Positions 20,501 to 28,118 of a stretch of DNA of 64,000 bases are shown one piece after another. Below the pieces are notes generated by a model that was not told the origin of the DNA, made no database searches, and saw only the letters and a program-made list of their open reading frames with translations. Position numbers and translations under genes: made by a program. The number at the start of each line of letters is the position of its first letter. Within the stretch, counting starts at the first letter, position 1. This DNA comes from Niabella yanshanensis (GTDB lineage Bacteria > Bacteroidota > Bacteroidia > Chitinophagales > Chitinophagaceae): positions 3,596,001 to 3,660,000 of the forward strand of contig NZ_CP139960.1 of assembly GCF_034424215.1 (NCBI RefSeq), read 5' to 3'.

Positions 20501-23231
20501 CTGGCGGATGAAAGGATTAGCTGTTGACCTTATTATATGGAATGATGATTTCGGTACCTACCGCCAGTTGTTGCACGACCAGATCATGGGCTTTGTAACG
20601 GCCATGGGGGGCGCTACGGTAGATCAGCCGGGCGGTATCTTTATCCGCCAGGGTGACCAGCTCTCCACGGAAGACAGGATCTTATTTCAAACCGTAGCCC
20701 GCCTGATTTTTTATGATAATGCAGGTAGCCTGCAGGAGCAGATGACCCGGCAAAAACAAGCGAAAGCGCTTCCTCCTGCATTGAAGGTTACGGGGCACAA
20801 CCTGTTCGAATCGGATGAGCAGCTAAGCCTGCCCGATAACCTGGTGTTTAATAACGGCACAGGAGGCTTTACTGCAGATGGTAAAGAGTATTTCATCTTA
20901 ACTAAACCGGGCCAGACTTCTCCGGCGCCCTGGGTAAATATTATAGCTAACCCGGAGTTTGGTACCATGATATCGGAGAGCGGATCAGGCTACACCTGGG
21001 CAGAAAATGCACATTCCTACCGGCTTTCACCCTGGAAGAATGATCCGGTTTCTGATAAAACAGGAGAAGCTTTTTATATCAGGGATGATATCAGCGGCAA
21101 GTACTGGTCGCCTTCTCCGCTGCCTGCAACAAGCGGTAAACCTTACATAACCCGCAATGGTTTTGGTTATACGGTTTACGAACATATTGCCTTTGGTGTT
21201 AAATCCGAGATGTGGGTTTTTGTGGATGTGGAAGATGCGGTGAAGTTTACCGTTATAAGAGTAAAAAATATATCAGCCAAGCCCAGAAAGCTCTCCGTTA
21301 CAGGTTACGTGGAATGGGTGTTGGGAGACACCGCCACCAGCACCCGCATGCACGTGGTTACGGAGAAGGACCTGGAAACAGGGGTGCTTTTTGCACGTAA
21401 TCATTACAACAGCACATTTGCTGAAAGAATTTCTTTTTTTGATGCAGATGGCACCAGCAGGTCTTATACCTGTGACCGGACAGAGTTTATTGGCAGAAAC
21501 GGATCGCTGGCTAATCCGGAAGGTTTGTTCAGGGAGAAGTTGTCTAACAGGTATGGCTCAGCTTTAGATCCCTGCACGGCCATTCAAATAGGCGTAGAGC
21601 TATTACCGGATGAAGAAAAAGAGGTGGTGTTCAGGTTGGGTAGCGGCAAATCGGAACATGATACAAGGATACTGGCTACAAAATATAAAAATACAGATAC
21701 GGTTCATGAGGCACAATCCAAGATACATGATGCCTGGAACCAGGTATTAGGCAACGTGTATATTAAAACGCCAGATGATGCATTTAATGTGATCACTAAT
21801 GGTTGGCTGGTTTATCAAACACTCGCCTGTCGAATCTGGGGCCGAAGCGGATTCTATCAGTCTGGTGGCGCTTTTGGGTTCAGAGACCAGTTACAGGATA
21901 CTTTAGCATTGATGCACACCCGCCCGGATGTTACAAGAGGACAAATATTACTGGCTGCATCCCGGCAATTTAAGGAAGGGGATGTGCAGCATTGGTGGCA
22001 TCCGCCAACCGGGCGTGGTGTACGCACTACCTGCTCTGATGATTACCTGTGGCTGCCTTATGTAACCGCCCGCTATATTGAAGCAACTAACGATAAAGAG
22101 GTGTTAGACGAATATGTGTCTTACATAGAGGGCCGCCCCCTACGCCCGGATGAAGAAAGTTATTATGATCTGCCCGTGTTCTTGAACGAATGGGAAACGG
22201 TGTACAATCACTGTAAAAGAGCGATCGATTTTGGATTGAAGTTCGGTGAGCATGGCTTGCCCCTGATCGGCTCGGGGGACTGGAATGACGGAATGGATAA
22301 AGTAGGCGAACATGGTAAAGGAGAGAGTGTATGGCTGGGCTTTTTCCTATATGATGTGCTGATGAAGTTTTCGGTAATCGCCAGTGATTACGGTGATCAG
22401 GAGTTTCATATCAAATGTATCAGCCAGGCTGAAAAATTGAAAGATAATATCAACCGCAATGCATGGGATGGCGAATGGTATCGTCGTGCTTACTTTGATG
22501 ATGGCACACCTTTAGGGTCATCTCAAAACGAGGAATGCCGTATCGATTCCATTTCACAAAGCTGGTCGGTGATATCGGGTGCGGGTGAGCCTGAAAGAAT
22601 AGAGCAGGCAATGGCATCCTTAAACGAGCACCTGGTAGATCGTGAGAACGGTATCATCAAATTGTTAACACCGGCCTTTGATAAGTCTGATCTGTACCCG
22701 GGATATATTAAAGGCTATGTACCGGGTGTCAGAGAGAATGGCGGACAGTATACGCATGCTGCTATCTGGACGATGATGGCTTTTGCGATCAAGAAAGACA
22801 GGGAGCGGGTTTGGGAGCTTTTCTCCATGGTCAACCCGGTTAACCATGCGATGAATAATGCAGAATCTCAAAAATATAAGGTAGAGCCTTATGTTATGGC
22901 GGCGGATGTTTATGGAGTAGCTCCGCATGAAGGCCGGGGCGGCTGGACCTGGTATACCGGTTCCGCAGGCTGGACTTACCAGTTGGCACTGGAACATATA
23001 CTGGGATTGAAGAAAAAAGGCAATGAGCTTTATATTGACCCCTGTGTACCCGATAGCTGGCCTGAGTTTGAAGTAAATTACAATTACGGCGCTACGCTTT
23101 ATAAGATCAAGGTAGTAAATGAACTTAAAAACGGCAGCATCCGGATAACCATCAATGGAAACGGGACCGGCGATTCATTTATATTGCTGAGTGATGAAGG
23201 TGGTGAACATGAGGTACTGGTAACTATCTGA
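14559..23231 (+). CDS. Cyclic beta-1,2-glucan synthase-like protein (GT84 + glycoamylase-like + GH94)
   Basis: This giant inner-membrane protein has 2890 residues, the usual length for NdvB/ChvB/Cgs enzymes (about 2800-2900). In order: a cytoplasmic N-terminus; membrane helices about 421-475; a GT84 glycosyltransferase domain with the DAD motif (639-641), HDLLEGSYVRSG and the RRHRWIRGDWQ acceptor motif (784 on); more helices about 830-875 and 955-1000; a glycoamylase-like domain (about 1019-1560), the part that closes the ring in characterised synthases (recently GH189); two GH94 N-terminal-type beta domains; and a C-terminal GH94 phosphorylase domain with GSGDWNDGMD (2571-2580), which trims chain length. 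The product would be a UDP-glucose-derived beta-1,2-glucan. No separate exporter gene lies next to it. Confidence 0.88.
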   Translation: MKITRPVDDFVTRMREYFTSEGTYPFKNEDPFRLDLLSNAQMESHGIRVAAQHEVLTTRQPDKVLKRLNDNEDVIVKVQEMLAETIKEKQAIAPASEWFLDNLYLIKEQINISRKHLPKGYSQTLPILAKGKSAGMPRVYDIALEIISHSDGRIDVANLTAFINGYQTKNVLTLGELWAIPIMLRFAIIENIRRIASRIAIDRLDKNDAIYWSEEFIKIAQTEPRSIIIATAEMAKSDVSLNSAFVAEFTRRMQGKGQGLAIPLSWIEQQLSDTGHSVAELVNIHNQSQAADQVSMRNSIESIRLLKTTEWKEFVESVSVVEQELQKDITGTYPLMDFETRDRYRHVVEWIGKKSKAPEHEVAALAIGLATKRKETGAPERQHHVGYFLVDKGRDELLKKARTQLDFKDQLKYFLRKNRLSIYAGSTFLFAFVLSVLLARNVYYETRLIWTSIVTGVLLFVILGHFATVVINWLSTMMVKPRPLPKLDFSGRIPDVYSSVVAVPCLIGSKAGIDELVSDLEVRYLSNPQKNLYYCLLTDFADAPQEKMPLDDELLAHVKEEIHLLNKKYAGENETDRFFLMHRSRKWNKKEKVWMSYERKRGKLGELNSLLRNTGHDDFSVIVGDVAALANVKYVITLDADTLLPRESAWKMIATMAHPLNQPVINQKKRRVVEGYGILQPRTAINLPAKTSSVYARMHSNDSGLDPYTQLVSDVYQDLFEEGSFIGKGIYDIDVFEQVLGKAFPENRILSHDLLEGSYVRSGLLTDVQLFEDYPETYWTDVSRRHRWIRGDWQIATWGLPFAPDEKNKLKRNYISSLSKWKIWDNIKRSLLTPAMLALLVLIWLLFPNPTIWIMGFIVFWFFMPVVTGAIQLFRKPDDLDARSHITEVGDAFKKSVAQVLYNIVVLPFEAYKNADAIFLANWRLLFSRKRLLQWTPYAAQKAGGKKTIADAYSYMWQAILLVIVITALVVIFQPSSVYIAAPFLLAWLFSPVVAWSVSRQRTREDFALSDSEAGFLQVISRKTWAFFEDFVVAEDNYLPPDNYQEKPIEVTAHRTSPTNIGLSTLVNVSAYDFGYISLCRLVERTQQTFSALSDMERYKGHFYNWYDTTNLQPLYPRYISAVDSGNFVANMIVLRQALLELPHHKILNQKFYEGLHHTWKAAIHAAPESATIFKEGDAYLDRLSQSPVETIHIQKTYFDKLLQQAGLVKAAAVVASNKEVQSWLLKFEAQVSDAQFSLSLLTPWADLLPVPAGLEALSVLDNIPSLTEIRNLEHTILPLISQLREERTEYKEWLQQLEEAIQSAYSHALEKLSKIEKLVNECAGFAAVEYDFLYDKDKHLFHIGYNVSEDVKDKSYYDILASEARLGIFTAIAQGKVPQDSWFVLGRLITNDGAAPVLLSWSGSMFEYLMPELVMPSYENTLLERTTRGIIQNQIDYGRKKDIPWGISESGFNLVDAHLNYQYQAFGVPGTGLKRGLGQDLVIAPYATLLALMVEPQLALKNLLVLSKNGFEGRYGFYEAVDYTPSRMPRGKTNVIIRSFMAHHQGMGFLSIARLLLGEKMQQRFERDPQFQSALLLLKEKAPKATNYYTQDDSATSKTVASHEAHIRVIRTPNTTVPEVQLLSNGRYHMAISNSGGSYSRWKNLAVSRWREDVTEDNWGTFCYIKEVSSQELWSNTYQPTRKKLDVDETIFSQGHVEFRRVNKDFETKTDIVVSPEDDVSIRRIKITNKSNGVKTLEVTGYTEIVIAPQAADEAHPAFSNLFVQTKISEDSKAILCTRRARSKNEQPPWMFFMMNVTGVEQEEISFESDRMRFIGRTRSLASPLSVANNGPMSGTDGSVLDPVAAIKYKITLKPRQTATFEIVIGITETQDTCQHLIGKYDDVYLKNRAFELSWTHSQVLLRQINASEAEAQLFNSMAGHILYANGTHRAEANIIAGNKKGQSGLWGYSISGDLPIVLVRVQDSDNTALVRQLIKAHSYWRMKGLAVDLIIWNDDFGTYRQLLHDQIMGFVTAMGGATVDQPGGIFIRQGDQLSTEDRILFQTVARLIFYDNAGSLQEQMTRQKQAKALPPALKVTGHNLFESDEQLSLPDNLVFNNGTGGFTADGKEYFILTKPGQTSPAPWVNIIANPEFGTMISESGSGYTWAENAHSYRLSPWKNDPVSDKTGEAFYIRDDISGKYWSPSPLPATSGKPYITRNGFGYTVYEHIAFGVKSEMWVFVDVEDAVKFTVIRVKNISAKPRKLSVTGYVEWVLGDTATSTRMHVVTEKDLETGVLFARNHYNSTFAERISFFDADGTSRSYTCDRTEFIGRNGSLANPEGLFREKLSNRYGSALDPCTAIQIGVELLPDEEKEVVFRLGSGKSEHDTRILATKYKNTDTVHEAQSKIHDAWNQVLGNVYIKTPDDAFNVITNGWLVYQTLACRIWGRSGFYQSGGAFGFRDQLQDTLALMHTRPDVTRGQILLAASRQFKEGDVQHWWHPPTGRGVRTTCSDDYLWLPYVTARYIEATNDKEVLDEYVSYIEGRPLRPDEESYYDLPVFLNEWETVYNHCKRAIDFGLKFGEHGLPLIGSGDWNDGMDKVGEHGKGESVWLGFFLYDVLMKFSVIASDYGDQEFHIKCISQAEKLKDNINRNAWDGEWYRRAYFDDGTPLGSSQNEECRIDSISQSWSVISGAGEPERIEQAMASLNEHLVDRENGIIKLLTPAFDKSDLYPGYIKGYVPGVRENGGQYTHAAIWTMMAFAIKKDRERVWELFSMVNPVNHAMNNAESQKYKVEPYVMAADVYGVAPHEGRGGWTWYTGSAGWTYQLALEHILGLKKKGNELYIDPCVPDSWPEFEVNYNYGATLYKIKVVNELKNGSIRITINGNGTGDSFILLSDEGGEHEVLVTI

Positions 23232-23268
23232 TAAGCTGTCCTGGTTTTCTCCTGGATTAAAAAAACAA

Positions 23269-23293
23269 AAGAGGCGATGATCCGCCTCTTTTT
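23269..23293. terminator. Bidirectional terminator between convergent genes
   Basis: AAGAGGCG (23269-23276) pairs with CGCCTCTT (23283-23290). A T run follows on the plus strand and an A run precedes it, so it can serve the glucan synthase gene and the TonB receptor on the other strand. Confidence 0.85.
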
Positions 23294-23322
23294 CTTAGTT
23301 ATGATTGGTAGTAAAACACTTT

Positions 23323-25758
23323 TTAGAACCTGTAAGTAATACCTATTCGCATATTTCTGCGGGCTTCAACGATATATGAGTAATAGGGCACTGCTCCTTT
23401 GGAAGCTGCCAATGCAGCAGTGGGAGTAGTCATGGAACCTGCGGTCATCAATCGCTGATTATTTAACAGGTTGTTTACCAGCATAGAAATAGCATAGCGC
23501 CCCTTTTGATAACTGATACCCCCATCTGCCCTGAAGTAGTCGGGGAAATTGGTGGCTTTTGAATTGCCTACTACACGGCCGGTTTGAGACTGGATGCCGC
23601 CTGATAGACCAAAGCCTTCTAAGAAGCCTTGCTGCACCCTGTACTGTAACCAAAGATTAGTAACATTGTAAGGAACATAAGCAGTTCTGTTGCCAACGGT
23701 TGCAGCCGAGCTGGCGGTAGTGGATGCCTTGGTTATCCTTGAATCGGTGTAAGCATAATTGGCCGTAAGATTCAAGCCTGGTAAGATTTCCCCCACAATA
23801 TCTACTTCAATACCTTTCGAAGTAGTTTCACCTGCCTGTATATTGAATGTCTGGTTACCTACTACATGCGAGGCATCCGGGTCAGGTACAAGGGCATTTT
23901 TTCTTTTAATATTATAAACGGATATGGTTGACATCCATCGGCCGGCAAACCATTCTTTTTTGATTCCACCCTCAATATCATTACCACGTACGGGTTTAAA
24001 GGTGTTGCCAAAGAAATCAGTCCCGGCAACAGGTACAAAAGTTTGATCAAACAATGCATAAACTGAAGTAGATTTATTGATGGAATAGCTCAAACCTACT
24101 CTAGGCGAAAAAACTTCATCCTTTTGATCTGCAGCACCTGTTTTCCCAACCGTTGTCATATCAGTAAATCTTAATCCTAATGAAAGACGTACCTTTTCTT
24201 TAAAGAATGACATCTCATCATGTACGAATGCCGATGAATATGTGGTTACGGTCATATAGTTGCCCGCTGCAGCTCTTGTGTAAATACTTTTAGACCGATC
24301 CACTACCGGGATCTGGCTGGCTGGTAAACCATATCTTGGATTGTATACATTAAACAAAATGCTGTCTGCAAAATATAAATCTGATTTAAGCGTTGGAAAG
24401 TCGCCCCAGAATTTTTTATTTCCGAAATCAGCACCCATCAAAATAGTATGTTTAACCGGGCCGGTATGTTCTACACCAGAGAAGGAGAATTGCCCGAACC
24501 GGTTTTCACCTGCCTCGTCAGACATACTGTAGTAGCGACTCATTCCTCCGTCAGCTGTTAAATAGTTTGCCCAGGTACTGGTCGCTTTCATTCTAAAATT
24601 GAAGTAAGCAATTTGTGCGTGTGCTTCCCAACGGTCATTGATCTTATGATCGAAATAAACATAAGCGCTGTGATCTCGGAGCTTGCCAGGCTCCATCGAG
24701 GGATCGCCATAAAAGAAATTGTTTCTGATATCCGGATCTGCATATTTTTTGGGAGAGAATGTATAGTTGCCGTTCGATAGGTATTTAGATCCCTGGAAGT
24801 TATATTCTAATGTGACTGATGTGTTGTCATTAATAAGATACTTCAAAGAGGGCGCAACCACTATACGGTTGCTGTAGTTATACTTCGTGAAAAAGTCTTT
24901 TTGCTGAGCTGATGCTGCAACTCTATACAATAATTTGCCATCTTTACTAAGTTTGCCATCGAAGTCTAAGCCGCCCCTGTAAGTGCTATAACTACCCATG
25001 GAAAAATTAACCAGGCCTTTGGTTTGTCCGGTTGGCTTTTTCGTTACGACATTATAAAAACCTCCCGGTTCTCCACTGGCTAACATAAAACTTCCCGGCC
25101 CTTTTACAAATTCAATCCGGTCAATCATAATAGCATCTTCAGCTGTTGGTCCCCATGATGCTTCGATGTTCATGCCATTTCTGAAAGAAGGAAGTTTAGA
25201 GCCCCGCATTCTTATATTGGCATATTGATTATCCCAATGCCCTTGGCGAATTACCCCACTAGCATTACGGGTAATGCCGTCTACAATATCAAATACCTGT
25301 TGATCAATCAAAGCATCTGATGTAACCACTTGTATATTTTGTGGAAGGTTCAGGATCGGAGTTTTCAACCTCATAGAGCCGCTTAACTCATCTACCTTGT
25401 AGCGGTTACGCGCACTTTTAATAATAATTTCTTCCAGCTCCTGTAAGCTGCTATTGATCGTAATAGATACATCCGTTGTTTCGTTATTGCCTACTTCCAC
25501 TATTTGCTCTACTGGTTCGCTACCAACAAAAGATACCACAATGGTGTAAGTACCTACCTCTAGTTTTCGGAAATAAAATACTCCGTTTTTGTCGGTAACG
25601 GTAGCGCGATCGGTATTCTTTACCTGAACCGTAGCATTAGCTACCGGCTTATTGTCTGAACTGCGAACAGTGCCCTTAATAACAGAAAGAGGCTCATTGA
25701 CTGCTGATGCTTTTACAACGCATGCCAGCAGCAAAAAGAGGGATAGTACATACTTCAT
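23323..25758 (-). CDS. TonB-dependent siderophore-type receptor
   Basis: The 811-residue outer-membrane receptor probably imports a ferric siderophore. It has a signal peptide (about 1-19, ending in VKASA), a carboxypeptidase-D-like domain (about 24-110), a plug (about 130-250) with the siderophore-receptor signatures NLPQNIQVVTSDALIDQQ, ANIRMRGSK and MIDRIEFVKGPGSFMLASGEPGG, and a beta barrel ending in RRNMRIGITYRF. The plug is of the FhuA/FpvA type rather than SusC. A PepSY membrane protein lies upstream on the same strand. Its promoter has the 17-bp box and -7 seen at several other iron-type genes in the window (25780-25825). The ligand cannot be inferred. Confidence 0.88.
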   Translation of the reverse strand: MKYVLSLFLLLACVVKASAVNEPLSVIKGTVRSSDNKPVANATVQVKNTDRATVTDKNGVFYFRKLEVGTYTIVVSFVGSEPVEQIVEVGNNETTDVSITINSSLQELEEIIIKSARNRYKVDELSGSMRLKTPILNLPQNIQVVTSDALIDQQVFDIVDGITRNASGVIRQGHWDNQYANIRMRGSKLPSFRNGMNIEASWGPTAEDAIMIDRIEFVKGPGSFMLASGEPGGFYNVVTKKPTGQTKGLVNFSMGSYSTYRGGLDFDGKLSKDGKLLYRVAASAQQKDFFTKYNYSNRIVVAPSLKYLINDNTSVTLEYNFQGSKYLSNGNYTFSPKKYADPDIRNNFFYGDPSMEPGKLRDHSAYVYFDHKINDRWEAHAQIAYFNFRMKATSTWANYLTADGGMSRYYSMSDEAGENRFGQFSFSGVEHTGPVKHTILMGADFGNKKFWGDFPTLKSDLYFADSILFNVYNPRYGLPASQIPVVDRSKSIYTRAAAGNYMTVTTYSSAFVHDEMSFFKEKVRLSLGLRFTDMTTVGKTGAADQKDEVFSPRVGLSYSINKSTSVYALFDQTFVPVAGTDFFGNTFKPVRGNDIEGGIKKEWFAGRWMSTISVYNIKRKNALVPDPDASHVVGNQTFNIQAGETTSKGIEVDIVGEILPGLNLTANYAYTDSRITKASTTASSAATVGNRTAYVPYNVTNLWLQYRVQQGFLEGFGLSGGIQSQTGRVVGNSKATNFPDYFRADGGISYQKGRYAISMLVNNLLNNQRLMTAGSMTTPTAALAASKGAVPYYSYIVEARRNMRIGITYRF

Positions 25759-25779
25759 AATAAAATCACAATTTGCGCG

Positions 25780-25825
25780 CGAAATTAGAAGGAGATCAGC
25801 GTTTGTTATTTACGATATGCGGAAA
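25780..25825 (-). promoter_or_regulatory. Shared box plus -7 upstream of the siderophore receptor
   Basis: Read toward the gene, the box is TTTCCGCATATCGTAAA (plus strand 25809-25825), followed by exactly 21 bp and the -7-like TAATTTCG (25780-25787). A degenerate second copy (TTTCC...C...AA) lies exactly 21 bp further upstream. The same layout recurs at 27201-27246, 38652-38697 and 60834-60879. Confidence 0.65.
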
Positions 25826-25919
25826 TAGATTACTGTAAGCAGGAAAAATAAGTGAGTGTATTAATGACAAAGGGTCGATAATACATATCAACCCTTCTGT
25901 TACAATATATTATGTGAGT

Positions 25920-27176
25920 TTATAAAGTTGCCGGTTCTGACGTAGCCACTTTAATACTTTTTACCTGCGATTGGGCGGCTTTCTGCGCCATAGGTTTCTT
26001 CTTCTTTTTACGCTTCCCCCACCATACCAGGAAACCGGTTATGGGGAGGCTGGCTCCTATAAGAGCGCCGAAGAACGCCAGTATTTTTCCGGGTAAGCCT
26101 AATATCGATCCCACATGCAGGTCGTAGTTCATTCTTCGCAGTTTAGCAGCCCCTGAAACCTCATCATAATTTTTATCATATACTGGGTTGTTACCTGCAA
26201 TTGGCTGGCCGGTATACTGGTCGAATACAAAACTGTAACGGTTGTAGTATTTACCCGCGGTAGGATATACACTGATATTGATAGCGCTTTTGGGTTTGGC
26301 AGTATCAGCAAAATTGTAATAGAAGCCTTCTGCTTCAGGATGCGCCGCCGCTACTTCATTCCAGGTTTTATCCATTATAGCAGCGGGCGTATAAAATTTA
26401 CCGGCTTGCAGGGAGTCAGAACCGGCAGCTTTAAATTCGGGCAATTGGGCGCCTCCAGAAGTTACCCAATACAAGCCGTTGCTGTACCACTTAATACCAT
26501 ACACCATGCCTGTAAGTGCCATGATTGCCAGCACAATCAATGAATAAAACCCTAATACATTATGCAGGTCATAATTCACTCTTTTAAAAGAAGCTTTAGT
26601 TTTGATGGTAAAAGCCTGCTGCTTAGCGGCTTTGGTCCAGCGGCGGGGCCACCAAAGCACCATGCCGCTGATTAGTATGATTACAAATATCAGGGTACTG
26701 TAATTAACGATGGGCCGGCCTATTTCGTAAGGCAGCCATAAAAAGCGGTGACCATTCAATATAAACCGGAAGAAATCGGTTTCGCCCTCTTTATGTTCTT
26801 TGCTGCTGATGACCTGACCTGTATAGGGGTTGATTCTTAAAACGGTATTTCCTTTTCGGCCCTCACCCAAAGAAAGGTAAATAGCATTGCCCTGCTTATA
26901 GGTGGCATAACCGGTTTTCTTACCCGGGTATAAAGAGTCTGCGATTGCCATCAGGCGCGAAGGCGGTATAACTTTTTGGTTGCGATACGCCACTTTTGTT
27001 TCGGGTTCCAGCAAACCGGTAATTTCTTCATTAAATACCCAAATACAGGCACATAGGCAAACCACCACCATAATGGCGCCTGTTATTAATCCGAGCCAAA
27101 GATGTAACCAGGCCGCAATGCTATAAAATAAACTGCGTTGTTTCTTCTTTTTTGGAGCTTTGCCGTTTGTAATCAT
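25920..27176 (-). CDS. PepSY-associated TM protein, putative siderophore-iron reductase
   Basis: This 418-residue inner-membrane protein belongs to the PepSY_TM group, often found beside siderophore receptors and thought to reduce or process imported ferric siderophore in the periplasm. It has four clear membrane segments: about residues 18-42 (SIAAWLHLWLGLITGAIMVVV), 145-170 (YSTLIFVIILISGMVLWWP), 200-220 (VLGFYSLIVLAIMALTGMVYG) and 360-385 (GKILAFFGALIGASLPITGFLVWW). A large periplasmic loop lies between helices 1 and 2, and the tail is lysine-rich. A GTG codon one position upstream (27179) is an alternative start, but the ATG at 27176 is preferred. It has its own promoter with the shared box. 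Confidence 0.85.
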   Translation of the reverse strand: MITNGKAPKKKKQRSLFYSIAAWLHLWLGLITGAIMVVVCLCACIWVFNEEITGLLEPETKVAYRNQKVIPPSRLMAIADSLYPGKKTGYATYKQGNAIYLSLGEGRKGNTVLRINPYTGQVISSKEHKEGETDFFRFILNGHRFLWLPYEIGRPIVNYSTLIFVIILISGMVLWWPRRWTKAAKQQAFTIKTKASFKRVNYDLHNVLGFYSLIVLAIMALTGMVYGIKWYSNGLYWVTSGGAQLPEFKAAGSDSLQAGKFYTPAAIMDKTWNEVAAAHPEAEGFYYNFADTAKPKSAINISVYPTAGKYYNRYSFVFDQYTGQPIAGNNPVYDKNYDEVSGAAKLRRMNYDLHVGSILGLPGKILAFFGALIGASLPITGFLVWWGKRKKKKKPMAQKAAQSQVKSIKVATSEPATL

Positions 27177-27200
27177 CACTGGTTATTAAATATGGAACGG

Positions 27201-27246
27201 CGAAATTATACGCATGAACGGGTGAGCCATTTACGAAAAACGGAAA
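27201..27246 (-). promoter_or_regulatory. Shared box plus -7 upstream of the PepSY protein
   Basis: Read toward the gene, the box is TTTCCGTTTTTCGTAAA (27230-27246), followed by exactly 21 bp and TAATTTCG (27201-27208), the same -7 as at 25780-25787. It partly abuts the terminator of the upstream gene. Confidence 0.65.
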
Positions 27247-27254
27247 ATCTTCCA

Positions 27255-27279
27255 CAAAAAAAAGCGGTCGAAGCCGCTT
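27255..27279 (-). terminator. Rho-independent terminator after the 168-residue lipoprotein
   Basis: On the minus strand AAGCGG pairs with CCGCTT across CTTCGA, followed by a run of Ts. Plus coordinates of the stem are 27262-27267 and 27274-27279. Confidence 0.8.
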
Positions 27280-27305
27280 ATATACTCATTTATCTGGTAA
27301 CCAGG

Positions 27306-27812
27306 TTATTGATTGATCGTAAACCCGTTGTCTGCCGCAAACTTTGCCTGAGCCGATTGCAGGTTGGCCATTACCCCAGCCTGGCCATTAATGATATGGG
27401 TCATTTCATCAGCGCCTTTCATTCTTTCTTCCTCTGTTTTAGCCTCGCCTATTTTTTTGTAAGCCGTATAAATACTTTTGATATACTCGAAGTAACGGGT
27501 AGCCACTATTTTAAAATCCGCGCCACCTTTTCCAACAGGGTCTATTTTTTTTAATGCATTAATCCTTAGATCCACGCTATCTTCCATAGCCCTGGCTGCC
27601 TGGGCAATACCCGCAAAATCTTTTTTATCGCCTCTTGCTTTGATGGCGGCCTCGGTTGTTAACAGCGGCTCTGACATGGTTTCTTCCAATTCTGCAACCT
27701 TCTCATAATACTGGCTGGCGGTGGCCGGCGCTTCTCCGGTTTCAGTAGTTTTAGATTTGCAGGCAGTGAAAGCAAATGCAGCAATGGCCGCAATTATAAA
27801 TAATTGTTTCAT
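27306..27812 (-). CDS. Helical lipoprotein of unknown function
   Basis: The 168-residue protein has a lipoprotein signal with Cys18 (AFTACKSK). The mature part is rich in Ala, Glu and Lys and reads as a bundle of long helices (QYYEKVAELEETMSEPLL, GIAQAARAMEDSVDLRINAL, FKIVATRYFEYIKSIYTAY, KTEEERMKGADEMTHIINGQ). This is like several small surface lipoproteins of Bacteroidota and Leptospira (LIC11966-type), but I do not recognise a defined family and no function is claimed. It is separated from the downstream PepSY gene by a terminator, so it need not belong to the iron locus. Confidence 0.7.
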   Translation of the reverse strand: MKQLFIIAAIAAFAFTACKSKTTETGEAPATASQYYEKVAELEETMSEPLLTTEAAIKARGDKKDFAGIAQAARAMEDSVDLRINALKKIDPVGKGGADFKIVATRYFEYIKSIYTAYKKIGEAKTEEERMKGADEMTHIINGQAGVMANLQSAQAKFAADNGFTINQ

Positions 27813-27990
27813 TTTTTATTTTTTAAGACAATAAGAATTTCAAAAAGTATGCCCGAAAGATAAGGATATTCAGAATCAATCAGGTATAACGGTGAGCTTA
27901 TTTAGGTGGCAGGATAAACGCGTGTATGGGATAAGTATTCCAACCGGTTATATACCTGTTACTTTTTGGTGATAGCAGAATAATTCTTTT

Positions 27991-28004
27991 CGCAATCGAT
28001 TGCG
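27991..28004. promoter_or_regulatory. Perfect 14-bp palindrome, candidate operator of GH28
   Basis: CGCAATCGATTGCG is a perfect palindrome with a central CG, a form typical of LacI-family operators. It lies about 35 bp upstream of the -7 at 28038-28045. A related imperfect dyad, GAAATCGATTCC, is at 28082-28093, downstream of the -7. Confidence 0.55.
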
Positions 28005-28037
28005 TTTTTTTGTAGTAGCTATAGCCTGCGAATCGTT

Positions 28038-28045
28038 TATTTTTG
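28038..28045 (+). promoter_or_regulatory. Predicted -7 element of the GH28 gene
   Basis: TATTTTTG matches TAnnTTTG exactly and gives a leader of about 65 nt that contains the second AATCGATT dyad. A TTTG at 28009-28012 lies 25 bp upstream, a longer spacing than usual. Confidence 0.45.
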
Positions 28046-28081
28046 AGACAATTCCGGTTGGTTGCCATAGCTATCATCGAT

Positions 28082-28093
28082 GAAATCGATTCC
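28082..28093. promoter_or_regulatory. Second, imperfect AATCGATT dyad before GH28
   Basis: GAAATCGATTCC shares the AATCGATT core with 27991-28004. It lies 25 bp before the start codon, in the untranslated leader, where a bound protein would block transcription. Confidence 0.4.
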
Positions 28094-28118
28094 GGTTTTT
28101 CTTAACAAATAAAGTAAA

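Larger units (their letters stand above)
27813..28118. other. Divergent intergenic region with GH28 control elements
   Basis: This holds the two AATCGATT-centred dyads and the GH28 promoter listed separately. No gene is supported. The half next to the lipoprotein gene has no recognisable -7 on the minus strand. Confidence 0.5.

Noticed and set aside
27138-27554. Plus-strand open frame of 138 codons across the PepSY/lipoprotein gap
   Set aside because: It crosses a promoter and a terminator and is opposite the lipoprotein gene; no motif.
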